The notes under the pieces: generated by a model
Databases searched by the model: none
The model's input: the letters and a program-made list of their open reading frames with translations, nothing else
Told to the model about the DNA's origin: nothing
Shown here: positions 9,908-18,127 of the stretch, one piece after another
Position numbering within the stretch: the first letter of the stretch is position 1
How the letters are laid out: each line of letters opens with the position of its first letter
Program-made: the position numbers and the translations under genes
Assembly: GCF_024509055.1 (NCBI RefSeq)
Contig: NZ_JANINM010000536.1
Span: 1-64,000, forward strand
Direction: 5' to 3'
DNA length: 64,000 nucleotides
DNA from: Mesorhizobium sp.
GTDB lineage: Bacteria; Pseudomonadota; Alphaproteobacteria; Rhizobiales; Rhizobiaceae

Positions 9908-10897
9908 CTATTTCACATATTGCAGCATCGGCTCCTTGCCGGCGTCGATCACGTCCTTGGTCAGCACCAGCGTGGGCACGGCGATGCTCTCCTCGACCTT
10001 GTCGCCGGCCAGCGCCTTCTTGACGTTCTCGACCGCCTGCTTGCCGACGAGATAGGGCAGCTGCGCCACCGAGGCATTGAGGCGGCCTTCCTTGATCGAC
10101 TTCACAGCGTCCGAATTGCCGTCGACGCCGATGATCGTCACTTGCGGACCCTTGCCGGCCGCGTAGACCGACTCCACCGCGCCGAGCGCCATGCCGTCAT
10201 TGGCGCAGAAGATGGCGACGAGGTCCGGATGCGCGGTCAGCGTGTCGGTGGCGATCGAGGCGGCCTTGCCGCGGTCCCAGTCACCCGGCAGCGAAGCGAC
10301 GATCTGCAGCCCCGGCGCCAGTTCCTTCAGCTTGTCTGCAAAGCCCTTGGCGCGTTTCTCACCTGTGATGTTGCCGGACAGGCCCTCGATCACCAGCACC
10401 GGTCCCTTGGCGTCCTTGCCCAGCTTGGAGACGAGATATTCGGCGCCCTGCGCGCCGGCCGCTATGTTGTCGGAGCCGATATGGAAGGTTACCTTGACGC
10501 CTTCCTTGTCCAACACCGCCTGGTCGAGATTGTTGTCGAGATCGACGATCTTTATGCCGGCATCCTGTGCCGATTTCAGGCAAGGCAGAAGGTTGGTCGA
10601 GTTGATGGCGGCGGTGATCATCGCCGCCGGCTTGCGCTCCAGCATGGTGTTGCACAGGTTTAGCTGCGGCTCGGCCGCCTGGTCGCTTTCGGCCGCCTGC
10701 TGGAAGTATTTCACGCCGGCTTCCTTGGCGCCGTCCGCAACGCCCTCGGCCATCGCGCCCCAGAACGGGTTGGCCAGCGTCTTCATCAGCACGCCGTATT
10801 CACCATCCTCAGCCTTCGCCACGCTGATGGCGGAGAACGCAATTGCCATGCCCAAAGCAACGGTAAATCGATTTATCTTCAGAACAGACGATGTCAT
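9908..10897 (-). CDS. Ribose-type periplasmic sugar-binding protein
   Basis: 329 aa from ATG 10897, preceded by GGAGGAAGGA. The signal peptide is INRFTVALGMAIAFSAISVAKAED, cleaved near AKA. The mature protein is a periplasmic-binding-protein type 1 (RbsB-like): YGVLMKTLANPFWGAMAEGV at the N-terminus and AIFCANDGMALGAVESVYAAGK in the C-terminal lobe. It is the first gene of the importer operon, reading away from lacI. Codons 8-11 contain the palindrome TAAATCGATTTA, which matches the operator-like site upstream of lacI, so repression inside the gene is likely. Confidence 0.92.
   Translation of the reverse strand: MTSSVLKINRFTVALGMAIAFSAISVAKAEDGEYGVLMKTLANPFWGAMAEGVADGAKEAGVKYFQQAAESDQAAEPQLNLCNTMLERKPAAMITAAINSTNLLPCLKSAQDAGIKIVDLDNNLDQAVLDKEGVKVTFHIGSDNIAAGAQGAEYLVSKLGKDAKGPVLVIEGLSGNITGEKRAKGFADKLKELAPGLQIVASLPGDWDRGKAASIATDTLTAHPDLVAIFCANDGMALGAVESVYAAGKGPQVTIIGVDGNSDAVKSIKEGRLNASVAQLPYLVGKQAVENVKKALAGDKVEESIAVPTLVLTKDVIDAGKEPMLQYVK
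10864..10875. promoter_or_regulatory. LacI-type operator candidate inside the binding-protein gene
   Basis: TAAATCGATTTA is a perfect 12-bp palindrome with a central CG, as LacI-family operators have. It lies 22-33 nt inside the coding sequence that starts at 10897. An 11/12 match is at 12084-12095 in the promoter divergent to lacI. Both are AT-rich islands in GC-rich DNA. Confidence 0.6.
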
Positions 10898-10969
10898 TCC
10901 TTCCTCCGTTGATCGCGCCGGATGCCTAGGCCAGGGCCGGCGCCCTTCTTCCGTTTTCGACAATGGGGG

Positions 10970-12031
10970 CTATTGTCGGTCTCCTCCCCCGGAATGCGGG
11001 CCGCCGCCTGGCGAGCCGACGGACTCCCGCATCAACACCTGGCAGGGTTCGAGCCGCGCCGTGGGTGGCCCCTCGCCGCCTTCGACCCTGCGAAACAAGA
11101 GGTTCATCGCCTCGCTGGCGATCTGGCGCACCGGCTGCACCACCGCGGCGATCGCCGGCCATGTCACCTGCATCCATTCGGCATCGTCGAAGCCGACCAG
11201 TGAGATGTCGTTCGGACAATGCCAGCCGCGCCGGCGGAACTCCGACAGCGCCACCAGCGTGCCCTTCAATAGCAGCGAGTAAACGGCGGTCGGCCGTTCG
11301 CCTCGCCCGAAATAGTCGCGCAGCGACGACCTGAGCGGCTCGACGCTGACTTCCGACGTGATGACGTCGATGCGCAACGACGGGTCGAGCGCCAGCGCCT
11401 GGACACGAAAGCCCTCAAGACGGGCGCGCACCGTCGCCGCCTGCTCGGCAAGGCCGATGATCAGGATGTGTTTGTGGCCCTTGCCGACCAGCATGTTCGC
11501 CACCTCGGCGCTGGCGGCCGCGCTGTCGGCCGATACCGTGTCGAAGGCGTCGTCGGAGAGCACGCGGTCGATCAGCACCCCAGTCATGCCGTTGGCCTTC
11601 ATGAAGTCGGCGGCCGGCCCGTGCTCGTTGCGCACCGGCGCAAGCACGACGCCGGCGACCCGCCAGTCATGCATGCGGGCCAGGATTTCCTTCTCGCGCG
11701 TTTCGGATTCGCGGCTCGACGCCGCCACCAGCGTGTAACCGCGCTGCTCGGCAAGACCTTCGAGTTCGGTGACCATCTGGCCGAAGAACTCGCTCTCGAA
11801 CTCGGGCATGATGGCGCCGATGATACGGCGCTTGGCGCGTCGCATGTCGGAGGCGAGCGGATCGACGCGGTAGCCGAGAAGTTCGACGGCGTCGAGGACG
11901 CGCTGCGCATTTTCCGGCTTCACGGTGGTGACGCCGGCCAGCACCTTGGAGACGGTGGCCGCGGACACGCCGGCATGGCCCGCCACGTCGTGGATCGACG
12001 GACGCCGCTGCTGGGCTTCCTGTTGCGCCAT
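10970..12031 (-). CDS. LacI-family transcriptional repressor
   Basis: 353 aa from ATG 12031, with GGGAGGAGG 3 bases upstream. The helix-turn-helix is SIHDVAGHAGVSAATVSKVLAG (about residues 12-33), followed by the hinge YRVDPLASDMRR and a periplasmic-binding-protein-like effector domain (IIGAIMPEFESEFFGQMV to the C-terminus). It should bind a sugar or sugar acid taken up by the importer downstream. It is divergent from the hydroxyacid dehydrogenase at 12174 and 72 bp upstream of the binding-protein gene on its own strand. The matching palindromes suggest it controls all three transcripts. Confidence 0.92.
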   Translation of the reverse strand: MAQQEAQQRRPSIHDVAGHAGVSAATVSKVLAGVTTVKPENAQRVLDAVELLGYRVDPLASDMRRAKRRIIGAIMPEFESEFFGQMVTELEGLAEQRGYTLVAASSRESETREKEILARMHDWRVAGVVLAPVRNEHGPAADFMKANGMTGVLIDRVLSDDAFDTVSADSAAASAEVANMLVGKGHKHILIIGLAEQAATVRARLEGFRVQALALDPSLRIDVITSEVSVEPLRSSLRDYFGRGERPTAVYSLLLKGTLVALSEFRRRGWHCPNDISLVGFDDAEWMQVTWPAIAAVVQPVRQIASEAMNLLFRRVEGGEGPPTARLEPCQVLMRESVGSPGGGPHSGGGDRQ

Positions 12032-12083
12032 TGACCTCCTCCCGAGGGCAGGCAACCGCGTGCTGCCTCGCTAATGCAATCGA

Positions 12084-12116
12084 TAAATCGATTTTTCGCT
12101 GTTGTAAATCGTTTCA
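12084..12116. promoter_or_regulatory. Tandem LacI-type operator candidates in the lacI/dehydrogenase divergent promoter
   Basis: TAAATCGATTTT (12084-12095) contains the perfect palindrome AAATCGATTT. A weaker copy, TAAATCGTTTCA, follows at 12105-12116, exactly 21 bp further on. The pair lies 53-85 bp upstream of lacI and 58-90 bp upstream of the dehydrogenase start, well placed to repress both directions. Confidence 0.6.
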
Positions 12117-12173
12117 TCGGGAGTAAGACTGAGATGTGATTGACGCGATCCAATCGCACCGGGAGGAAAAATC

Positions 12174-13205
12174 ATGTCGGACAAGGCCTTGCCGCTGGTG
12201 ATCAGCGCGCCCGAACCGCGCACGCTCGACCTGATCTTCACGCCACCGCAGTTGGCGCGACTGCGAAGGAACTACCGGATCGTCGAGACAGCACCGGAAG
12301 GCGTTGCCACCCTGCCCGCCGAAACGCTGGCCGAGGCACGCTACATCGTTGGCCAGCCGCCCATCGCGCCGGAAACTCTGGAGAAGTTGAAGGCGCTACG
12401 CTGCATCTTCAATGTCGAGACCAACCTGATCAACAACATGCCCTACGAGACGCTGTTCGCCCGCGGCATCCATGTCGTCACCACGGGCCTCGTCTTTGCC
12501 GAGCCGGTCGCGGAGCTTGGTCTCGCCATGGCGCTGAACCTCGCGCGCGACATCGTCGACGCCGACCTCTCCTTCCGGCAAGGCAAGGAATTATGGGGCG
12601 GCGATGGAAATGCGAAAGCCCGGCTGCTCTCCGGCGCCGACGTGGGCATCATCGGCTTCGGCGATCTCGGCCGCGCGCTCAACCGACTGCTGACTGGCTT
12701 CCTCACCCGCACCAAGGTCTTCGATCCCTGGCTGCCGCCGTCGATCCTCGTTGACAACGGTGTCGAACCGGCTTCGCTGGACGAGGTGCTGTCGCAAAGC
12801 GATTTCGTCTTCGTCGTCGCTTCGGTGACCAGCGAGAACCAAGGTTTCCTCGGAGCGGACTCGTTTGCCAGGATGCGCAAGGGCGCGGCTTTCATCCTGC
12901 TCAGCCGCGCCGGCGTTGTCGATTTTGCAGCACTTATGGCTGCCGTGAAGAGCGGCCACATCGTTGCCGCCAGCGACGTTTTTCCCGAGGAGCCGCTGGC
13001 GAAGGACCATGCGGTGCGCACCCTCCCCGGCTTCCTCCGCTCGGCCCACCGCGCCGGCGCGCTCGACATCGCCTTCAAGCGCATGGGCGACATGGTGTTG
13101 GAGGACATGAACCTGATCGACCGCGGCCTGCCGCCGCTGCGTTCCAAGCGCGCCGAACGCGAGACGGTGTCGCGCATGCGCTCGAAGCCGTCCGACAGGA
13201 ACTAG
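12174..13205 (+). CDS. D-isomer-specific 2-hydroxyacid dehydrogenase
   Basis: 343 aa, preceded by GGGAGGAAAA. The NAD-binding motif is IIGFGDLGRALNRLL (about residues 159-173). The catalytic Arg is in LLSRAGVVD, the Glu in FPEEPL, and the His in RSAHRAGA. It would interconvert a 2-hydroxy acid and a 2-oxo acid using NAD(P). Sharing operators with the LacI-controlled sugar importer suggests a sugar-acid step after epimerisation, but this is inference. The N-terminal domain is divergent from phosphoglycerate dehydrogenases. Confidence 0.85.
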   Translation: MSDKALPLVISAPEPRTLDLIFTPPQLARLRRNYRIVETAPEGVATLPAETLAEARYIVGQPPIAPETLEKLKALRCIFNVETNLINNMPYETLFARGIHVVTTGLVFAEPVAELGLAMALNLARDIVDADLSFRQGKELWGGDGNAKARLLSGADVGIIGFGDLGRALNRLLTGFLTRTKVFDPWLPPSILVDNGVEPASLDEVLSQSDFVFVVASVTSENQGFLGADSFARMRKGAAFILLSRAGVVDFAALMAAVKSGHIVAASDVFPEEPLAKDHAVRTLPGFLRSAHRAGALDIAFKRMGDMVLEDMNLIDRGLPPLRSKRAERETVSRMRSKPSDRN

Positions 13206-13362
13206 GCGCACTTTCGGATATCCGCTCCAGACGTTCTGCTGCCGTCGTTGGTGGCGACAGCGCAGCCTACTCGGCATTTTCTCGACCTCGTCTGCACCCG
13301 CTGGCCCGGCGGCCGCGTCTTCACGTCATTGCTAAAAGCCGTTGACAGCTCTCATCTCGATC

Positions 13363-13387
13363 AATAAGTTCGGTGACAGAACGAATT
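13363..13387. promoter_or_regulatory. Imperfect inverted repeat upstream of the ROK regulator
   Basis: AATAAGTTC (13363-13371) and GAACGAATT (13379-13387) pair at 7 of 9 positions around a 7-bp spacer. A TTGACA hexamer lies at 13342-13347. The repeat is 15 bp upstream of the GTG start, a plausible autoregulatory site. The rest of the 196-bp gap from 13206 shows nothing else clear. Confidence 0.35.
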
Positions 13388-13401
13388 AATAGAGGTTCGA
13401 C

Positions 13402-14616
13402 GTGAGCGACCTGCCGCGCATCTCCCGTCAGTTCTCGCAACGCTCCGTCATGGAGGCGATCGTCCAGGGCGGACCGATCTCGCGGGCCTCGATTTCAAAA
13501 CTCACCGGCCTTTCCAAGCAGACGATCTCTGAAATCGTTCGCGGCCTTGAGCAGGAAGGCTGGGTGCAGGAAACCGGCCGCACCAGCGGCCATGTCGGGC
13601 GCACCGCCGTCACCTATGAGCTGGTCCACGACGCCGCCTACATCATCGCCGTCGACCTTGGCGGCACCAAGGTGCGCGTGGCGCTGACCGACCTCGCCTG
13701 CCAGATTTTCGCCGAGGCCGCGACGCCGACGGATGCGCGCGGCGGCCAGTTCGTCGTCGACCAGATCGCGACGCTCGCCTTCCAGGCCGCGGCCCGGCAG
13801 CGCGTTCCGCGCAAGAAGATACGCCTCGCCGTCATCGGCGCGCCGGGCGCGCCCGATCCGGCGACCGGCCGCATCCTGCTCGCACCGAACATCGCCGGCT
13901 TCGACACCATGAACGTTCTGGAGGCCTTCGAGAAGGCTCTGGGCGTGGCCGTGATGATCGAGAACGACGTCAACCTGGCGGTGCTCGGCGAGAACTGGCT
14001 GGGCCAGGGCCAGGGCATCGACAACCTCGCCTATATAGCGCTCGGCACCGGCGTCGGCAGCGGCCTGATGCTGGGCGGGCATCTGGTGCGCGGCGCCACC
14101 CATGCCGCCGGCGAGATCGGCTTCATGCCGATCGGCGCCGATCCCTTCGCGGCGGAATCGCTGCGCACCGGCGCCTTCGAGCGGGTGGTGGCGACCCATG
14201 CCATGACCGAGCGTTACAAGTCCCTGACCGGCGACCACATCGCCGTGCCGGCGATCTTCGAGAATGCCGGTCGGGGCGACAAGAACGCGCTCGCCGTGCT
14301 CGACGAGACCGCGCGCCATCTGGCGCAGGGCATCGCCGCGATCGCCGCCGTCGCCAACCCTGAAAAGGTCATCCTGGGCGGCTCGATCGGCCTGCGGCCG
14401 GAAATCCTGTCGCGCGTAAAAACCTTGATACCGCTCTGCTTCCCCTACCCCGTCATGGTCGAGGCGAGCGAGTTGGGCGCGAGGGCTGCGCTCATCGGCG
14501 CCGCCGCGATCGGGCTCGGCCAGTTGCACAACACGCTTTTCGGCGTCGATGCGCCCGACGGCCGGATTTCGCTCCCGCCCGCGCAGGCTGCTGCGTTGAA
14601 GGAGGCCGTGCTGTGA
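13402..14616 (+). CDS. ROK-family transcriptional regulator lacking the zinc-site cysteines
   Basis: 404 aa from a GTG, with AGAGG upstream. The N-terminal winged helix is ISRASISKLTGLSKQTISEIVRGLEQEGWV (about residues 27-56), like NagC/XylR. The ROK sugar-kinase fold follows: VDLGGTKVRVAL (ATP-loop type) and IENDVNLAVLGENWLG. In most ROK proteins the GEIGH region is followed by a CxCGxxGCxE zinc site. Here it reads GEIGFMPIGADPFAAESLRTGAFE, with neither the His nor any Cys. The ligand and fold support are therefore probably altered. It heads the operon, overlapping the M20 gene by 4 bp. Confidence 0.9.
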   Translation: MSDLPRISRQFSQRSVMEAIVQGGPISRASISKLTGLSKQTISEIVRGLEQEGWVQETGRTSGHVGRTAVTYELVHDAAYIIAVDLGGTKVRVALTDLACQIFAEAATPTDARGGQFVVDQIATLAFQAAARQRVPRKKIRLAVIGAPGAPDPATGRILLAPNIAGFDTMNVLEAFEKALGVAVMIENDVNLAVLGENWLGQGQGIDNLAYIALGTGVGSGLMLGGHLVRGATHAAGEIGFMPIGADPFAAESLRTGAFERVVATHAMTERYKSLTGDHIAVPAIFENAGRGDKNALAVLDETARHLAQGIAAIAAVANPEKVILGGSIGLRPEILSRVKTLIPLCFPYPVMVEASELGARAALIGAAAIGLGQLHNTLFGVDAPDGRISLPPAQAAALKEAVL

Positions 14617-15866
14617 CCGGCGATATCACCGCCCGCCTGCGGGCAGCACTCGATGCCGACCAGGCTCTGGCGCTTTACCGCGGCGCCATCGGCCGCGAGA
14701 GCATCACCGGCAATGAGGCGAACTTCGTCGATTTCCTCGAAGGGAAGATGCGGGACCTGCAACTGAGCAGCCTGAGCCGCGCGGATTTTCTCCCCGGCCG
14801 CCCCAACATCTGGGGCGAGCGCAAGGGCGCCGGCGACGGCAAGCGCCTGCTCTTCATCGGCCATACCGACACCGTCCACGTGGACGGCTGGCGCGAGCAC
14901 TGGGCCGGCACCGAGCGCGAGGATCCGTTCGCAGCTCCTATCGTTGACGGCGCGGTCTGGGGCCGCGGCTCCGGCGACCTCAAGGCCGGTATCGCCGCCT
15001 CGCTGGCGGCCCTCTCGCTGCTCGACAGGGCCGGCATCCGCCTCAAGGGCGACGTCGCCTTCGCCTTTGTCGGCGACGAGGAAAGCGGCCAACCCGGCAC
15101 CGGAGTCTCGGCCGGCATCAAGCACTTCGTCGGCCGCATCGAGGCCGGCGAGGTCGCCCGCCCCGACTTCACCGTCTATGTCGAGCCGACGCGGCTTGCC
15201 GTCTATGCCGCTCAGATCGGCTTCTTCATCACCGACATAACGATCACCGGCAAATCCGCCTATTTCGGCGTGCCGGAGCTCGGCAAGGACGCACTTCGGG
15301 CGAGCCACGCCGCTATGACTGCGTTGTGGAAGCATTCGGACGAGGTGGCGGCGCGCGCCGAGCACAAGCTGGTCGGGCGCGGCTTCCTGCTGATCACCGG
15401 CCTTGCCGGTGGTGGTTACATCGCGGTACCCGAGCGCTGCACCCTGTCGCTGATCCGCAAACTGCTGCCTGGGGAATCCCTCGACACGGCCGCCGCCGAG
15501 ATAGAGGCAGCGGTGCGCGGCGCGATCAGCGACCCGGAAATTAGCGTCGAGTTCGCCTATCCGGCCGGCCGCGACCACCGCCTCGGCGGCACCGCGGCCG
15601 AGATCGATGAGGCACGCACCGAAGTTGCGATGCTGTCCAAAGCCATGGCCGGCGCAATGAGCGGGCGCGGCGTGATCGAAGGCGCGCCCTTCTGGTCGGA
15701 GCAGCCGTTCTTCGTCAACGAACTCGGCATTCCAGCCGTCTATTGCGCACCGGGCGACATCCGCAACTGCCATACTTTCGAGGAGCATGTCGACGTCGAG
15801 GAATACCTCGCCGGCATCGTCGGATTCGCCACCTTCATGGCCAGCTATTGTGGCGTGGCCGACTGA
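14613..15866 (+). CDS. M20-family amidohydrolase (ArgE/DapE-like deacylase)
   Basis: 417 aa from a GTG that overlaps the ROK stop (GTGA). Zinc ligands are visible in order: H84 in FIGHTDTVH, the bridging Asp in GRGSGDLKAG, the catalytic Glu pair in GDEESGQPG, and the late His in RNCHTFEEHVDVEEY. This family cleaves N-acyl amino acids or small peptides with two zinc ions in the cytoplasm. Lying between the regulator and two binding proteins, it is likely to hydrolyse the imported ligand or its first product, suggesting that ligand has an amide bond. No signal peptide. Confidence 0.88.
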   Translation: MTGDITARLRAALDADQALALYRGAIGRESITGNEANFVDFLEGKMRDLQLSSLSRADFLPGRPNIWGERKGAGDGKRLLFIGHTDTVHVDGWREHWAGTEREDPFAAPIVDGAVWGRGSGDLKAGIAASLAALSLLDRAGIRLKGDVAFAFVGDEESGQPGTGVSAGIKHFVGRIEAGEVARPDFTVYVEPTRLAVYAAQIGFFITDITITGKSAYFGVPELGKDALRASHAAMTALWKHSDEVAARAEHKLVGRGFLLITGLAGGGYIAVPERCTLSLIRKLLPGESLDTAAAEIEAAVRGAISDPEISVEFAYPAGRDHRLGGTAAEIDEARTEVAMLSKAMAGAMSGRGVIEGAPFWSEQPFFVNELGIPAVYCAPGDIRNCHTFEEHVDVEEYLAGIVGFATFMASYCGVAD

Positions 15867-15898
15867 ACGACCAACGACGCAGAATGGGAGACTGCAAA

Positions 15899-16960
15899 AT
15901 GCTGATGAAGAAAATGCTTGCCGCCGCATTCGCCGGCGGATTGATGCTCGCCGCTGGCATGGCCCACGCGCAGACGGTCGGCCCGCAAGGCGAAACCGCG
16001 ACCCCGAGTTCGAGCGTGACGCTGAGCGATGCCGACATCGCGGCGCTGAAGGACAAGGGCTACAAGGCGGCGCTGCTCTGGCACACCTCGTCCGACTTCA
16101 CCAATGCGGTGACGGCGGGCGCTACTGACGAATTCGCGCGCGCCGGCATCACCATCGCGGTCAAGACCGACGCGCAGTTCGACGCCGCCCGCCAGCGCAG
16201 CGACATCGAGACGGCGCTTGCCGCCAAGCCCAACGTCATCCTGTCGCTGCCACTCGACCCGGTCACCTCGGCCGAAGCCTTCCGCCAGGCGGTCAAGGAC
16301 GGCGCCAAGCTAGTGTTCCTGTCGAACCTGCCCAAGGACTACAAGCAAGGCGCAGACTATGCCTCGATCGTCACCGACGATCTCTACCAGATGGGCAAGC
16401 AGGCGGCGGACGCCATGGCCAAGGCCATCGGCGGCAAGGGCAAGGTCGGTTACATCTTCCACGACGCCACCTACTACGTGACCAACCAGCGCGACCAGTC
16501 CTTCAAGAAGACCATCGAGAAGGACTATCCCGATATCAAGATCGTCGCCGAACAGGGCATTTCCGACCCGGCCCGTGCCGAGGAACTGGCCAACGCCATG
16601 CTGCTCCAGCATCCTGACCTCGACGGCATCTACGTGACCTGGGCCGAGCCGGCCGACGGCGTGCTCTCGGCGCTGCGCGGCGCCGGCAACAAGCACACCA
16701 AGATCGTCACGCTCGACCTCGCCGAGCCGGTCGCGCTCGACATGGTCAAGGGCGGCAATGTCGCCGCCTTGGTCGCCGACAAGGCCTACGAGCTCGGCCG
16801 CGCCATGGCCGCCGCCGGCATGAAGTCATTGCTCGGCCAGCAGACACCGGCCTTCGTCGTCGCGCCGGCACTGACCGTGACCAAGGAGAATGTCTCGCAG
16901 GGCTGGAAGGACTCGCTCAACCGCGATGCGCCGCAGTCGGTGCTCGACGCTGCGAAATGA
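15899..16960 (+). CDS. Periplasmic sugar-type (PBP1) substrate-binding protein, copy 1
   Basis: 353 aa from ATG 15899, with GGGAGA upstream. The signal peptide is MLMKKMLAAAFAGGLMLAAGM with cleavage near AHA-QT. It is a PBP1-fold protein of the RbsB class. It shares distinctive stretches with the next gene, including GKVGYIFHDA, VTNQRD, FKKTIE and LDGIYVTWAEPA, so the two are tandem paralogues. The mature N-terminus carries a long GPQGETATPSSSVTLSDADIA leader not usual in RbsB. It probably delivers a ligand to the permease at 18128. Confidence 0.88.
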   Translation: MLMKKMLAAAFAGGLMLAAGMAHAQTVGPQGETATPSSSVTLSDADIAALKDKGYKAALLWHTSSDFTNAVTAGATDEFARAGITIAVKTDAQFDAARQRSDIETALAAKPNVILSLPLDPVTSAEAFRQAVKDGAKLVFLSNLPKDYKQGADYASIVTDDLYQMGKQAADAMAKAIGGKGKVGYIFHDATYYVTNQRDQSFKKTIEKDYPDIKIVAEQGISDPARAEELANAMLLQHPDLDGIYVTWAEPADGVLSALRGAGNKHTKIVTLDLAEPVALDMVKGGNVAALVADKAYELGRAMAAAGMKSLLGQQTPAFVVAPALTVTKENVSQGWKDSLNRDAPQSVLDAAK

Positions 16961-16967
16961 TCCAATC

Positions 16968-16993
16968 CTCCGGCACGGTCCGCCGCGCCGGAG
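16968..16993 (+). terminator. Hairpin between the tandem binding-protein genes
   Basis: CTCCGGC (16968-16974) pairs perfectly with GCCGGAG (16987-16993) around a 12-nt loop, followed by CTTCTTTC. It begins 8 bases after the stop of copy 1. It could be a weak terminator or an mRNA-stabilising hairpin that sets the ratio of binding protein to the membrane parts. Confidence 0.45.
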
Positions 16994-17026
16994 CTTCTTT
17001 CGAACCACAACATCAGGGGAACTGAC

Positions 17027-18088
17027 ATGCGCAAGACTTTGGGCATCATGACTGCATTGGCGACGCTCGTGAGCGTCCACGCCTTCGCCGCCGAAGGCGT
17101 CACCACCGGACCGAACGGCGAAAAGCCGGTGCCTGCCTCCTCGCTGACACTGACAGCGGCGCAGGAGCAGCAGATCAAGGACGGCAAGTTCACCGCCGCG
17201 CTGGTCTGGCACGAGATGAGCGAATACACCAACGCCGTCAACGCCGGCGCACGCGACGAGTTCAAGCGCCTCGGCATCGAGGTGGTGGCGCAGACCGATG
17301 CCGGCTTCGATGCCGCGCGCCAGAAGGCCGACGTCGAGACAGTGATGGCCAAGAAGCCGTCGATTATCCTGTCGTTGCCAGTCGACCCGGCGACCGCCGC
17401 CTCTCTCTACGATCCGGCCCGCAAGGCCGGCGTGAAGCTCGGCTTCGTCGACAACTGCCCGGCCGGCTACAAGCAGGGCACGGACTATGTCACCATCGTT
17501 TCCGACGACCTCTTCCAGATGGGGAGCAAGGCCGGCATCGCCATGGCCGAGGCGCTCGGCAAGAAGGGCAAGGTCGGCTACATCTTCCACGATGCGGACT
17601 TCTACGTCACCAACCAGCGCGACGGCGCCTTCAAGAAGACCATCGAGCAGGACTACCCGGACATGAAGATCGCGGCCGAGTCGGGCATGGCCGACCCGGC
17701 GCGCAGCGAGGACATCGCGCAGGCGATGATCACGCAGCATCCCGACCTCGACGGCATCTACGTCACCTGGGCCGAGCCGGCGCTGAGCGTGCTTTCTGCA
17801 CTTCGCGCGGCCGGCAACAAGCACACCAAGATCGTCACGCTGGACCTCAACGAACCGGCCGCGCTCGACATGGTCAAAGGTGGTAACATCGCGGCCCTCG
17901 TCGCCGACGAAGCCTACAGCATCGGTGTGACGCTTGCCCGCGCCTCCGCAGGCTCGCTGGTCGGCCTGAAGGCCGAGCCCTTCTATGCGGTCGATTCCAT
18001 CGCCGTCACCAAGGAGACGGTGAAGGACGGCTGGAAGAAGTCGCTCAACAGAGACGTGCCCGCGACCATCGCGGACGCCATGAAGTAA
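17027..18088 (+). CDS. Periplasmic sugar-type (PBP1) substrate-binding protein, copy 2
   Basis: 353 aa, with AGGGGAA before the ATG. The signal peptide is MRKTLGIMTALATLVSVHAFAAE. It has the same length as copy 1 and the same blocks: VTTGPNGEKPVP at the start, ALVWHEMSEYTNAVNAGARDEFKRLGI, GKVGYIFHDADFYVTNQRDGAFKKTIE, and AAGNKHTKIVTLDL. Two full-length copies in one operon suggest two related ligands, or a recent duplication now diverging. A single permease and ATPase follow, so both would share the channel. Confidence 0.88.
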   Translation: MRKTLGIMTALATLVSVHAFAAEGVTTGPNGEKPVPASSLTLTAAQEQQIKDGKFTAALVWHEMSEYTNAVNAGARDEFKRLGIEVVAQTDAGFDAARQKADVETVMAKKPSIILSLPVDPATAASLYDPARKAGVKLGFVDNCPAGYKQGTDYVTIVSDDLFQMGSKAGIAMAEALGKKGKVGYIFHDADFYVTNQRDGAFKKTIEQDYPDMKIAAESGMADPARSEDIAQAMITQHPDLDGIYVTWAEPALSVLSALRAAGNKHTKIVTLDLNEPAALDMVKGGNIAALVADEAYSIGVTLARASAGSLVGLKAEPFYAVDSIAVTKETVKDGWKKSLNRDVPATIADAMK

Positions 18089-18127
18089 ATACCGAAGCAG
18101 GCGAAGCGCTCACATCGGAGGATGACC

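Noticed and set aside
14445-15929. Minus-strand open frame of almost 500 codons opposite the M20 gene
   Set aside because: The plus strand carries all zinc ligands of M20; the antisense product has no recognisable domain.
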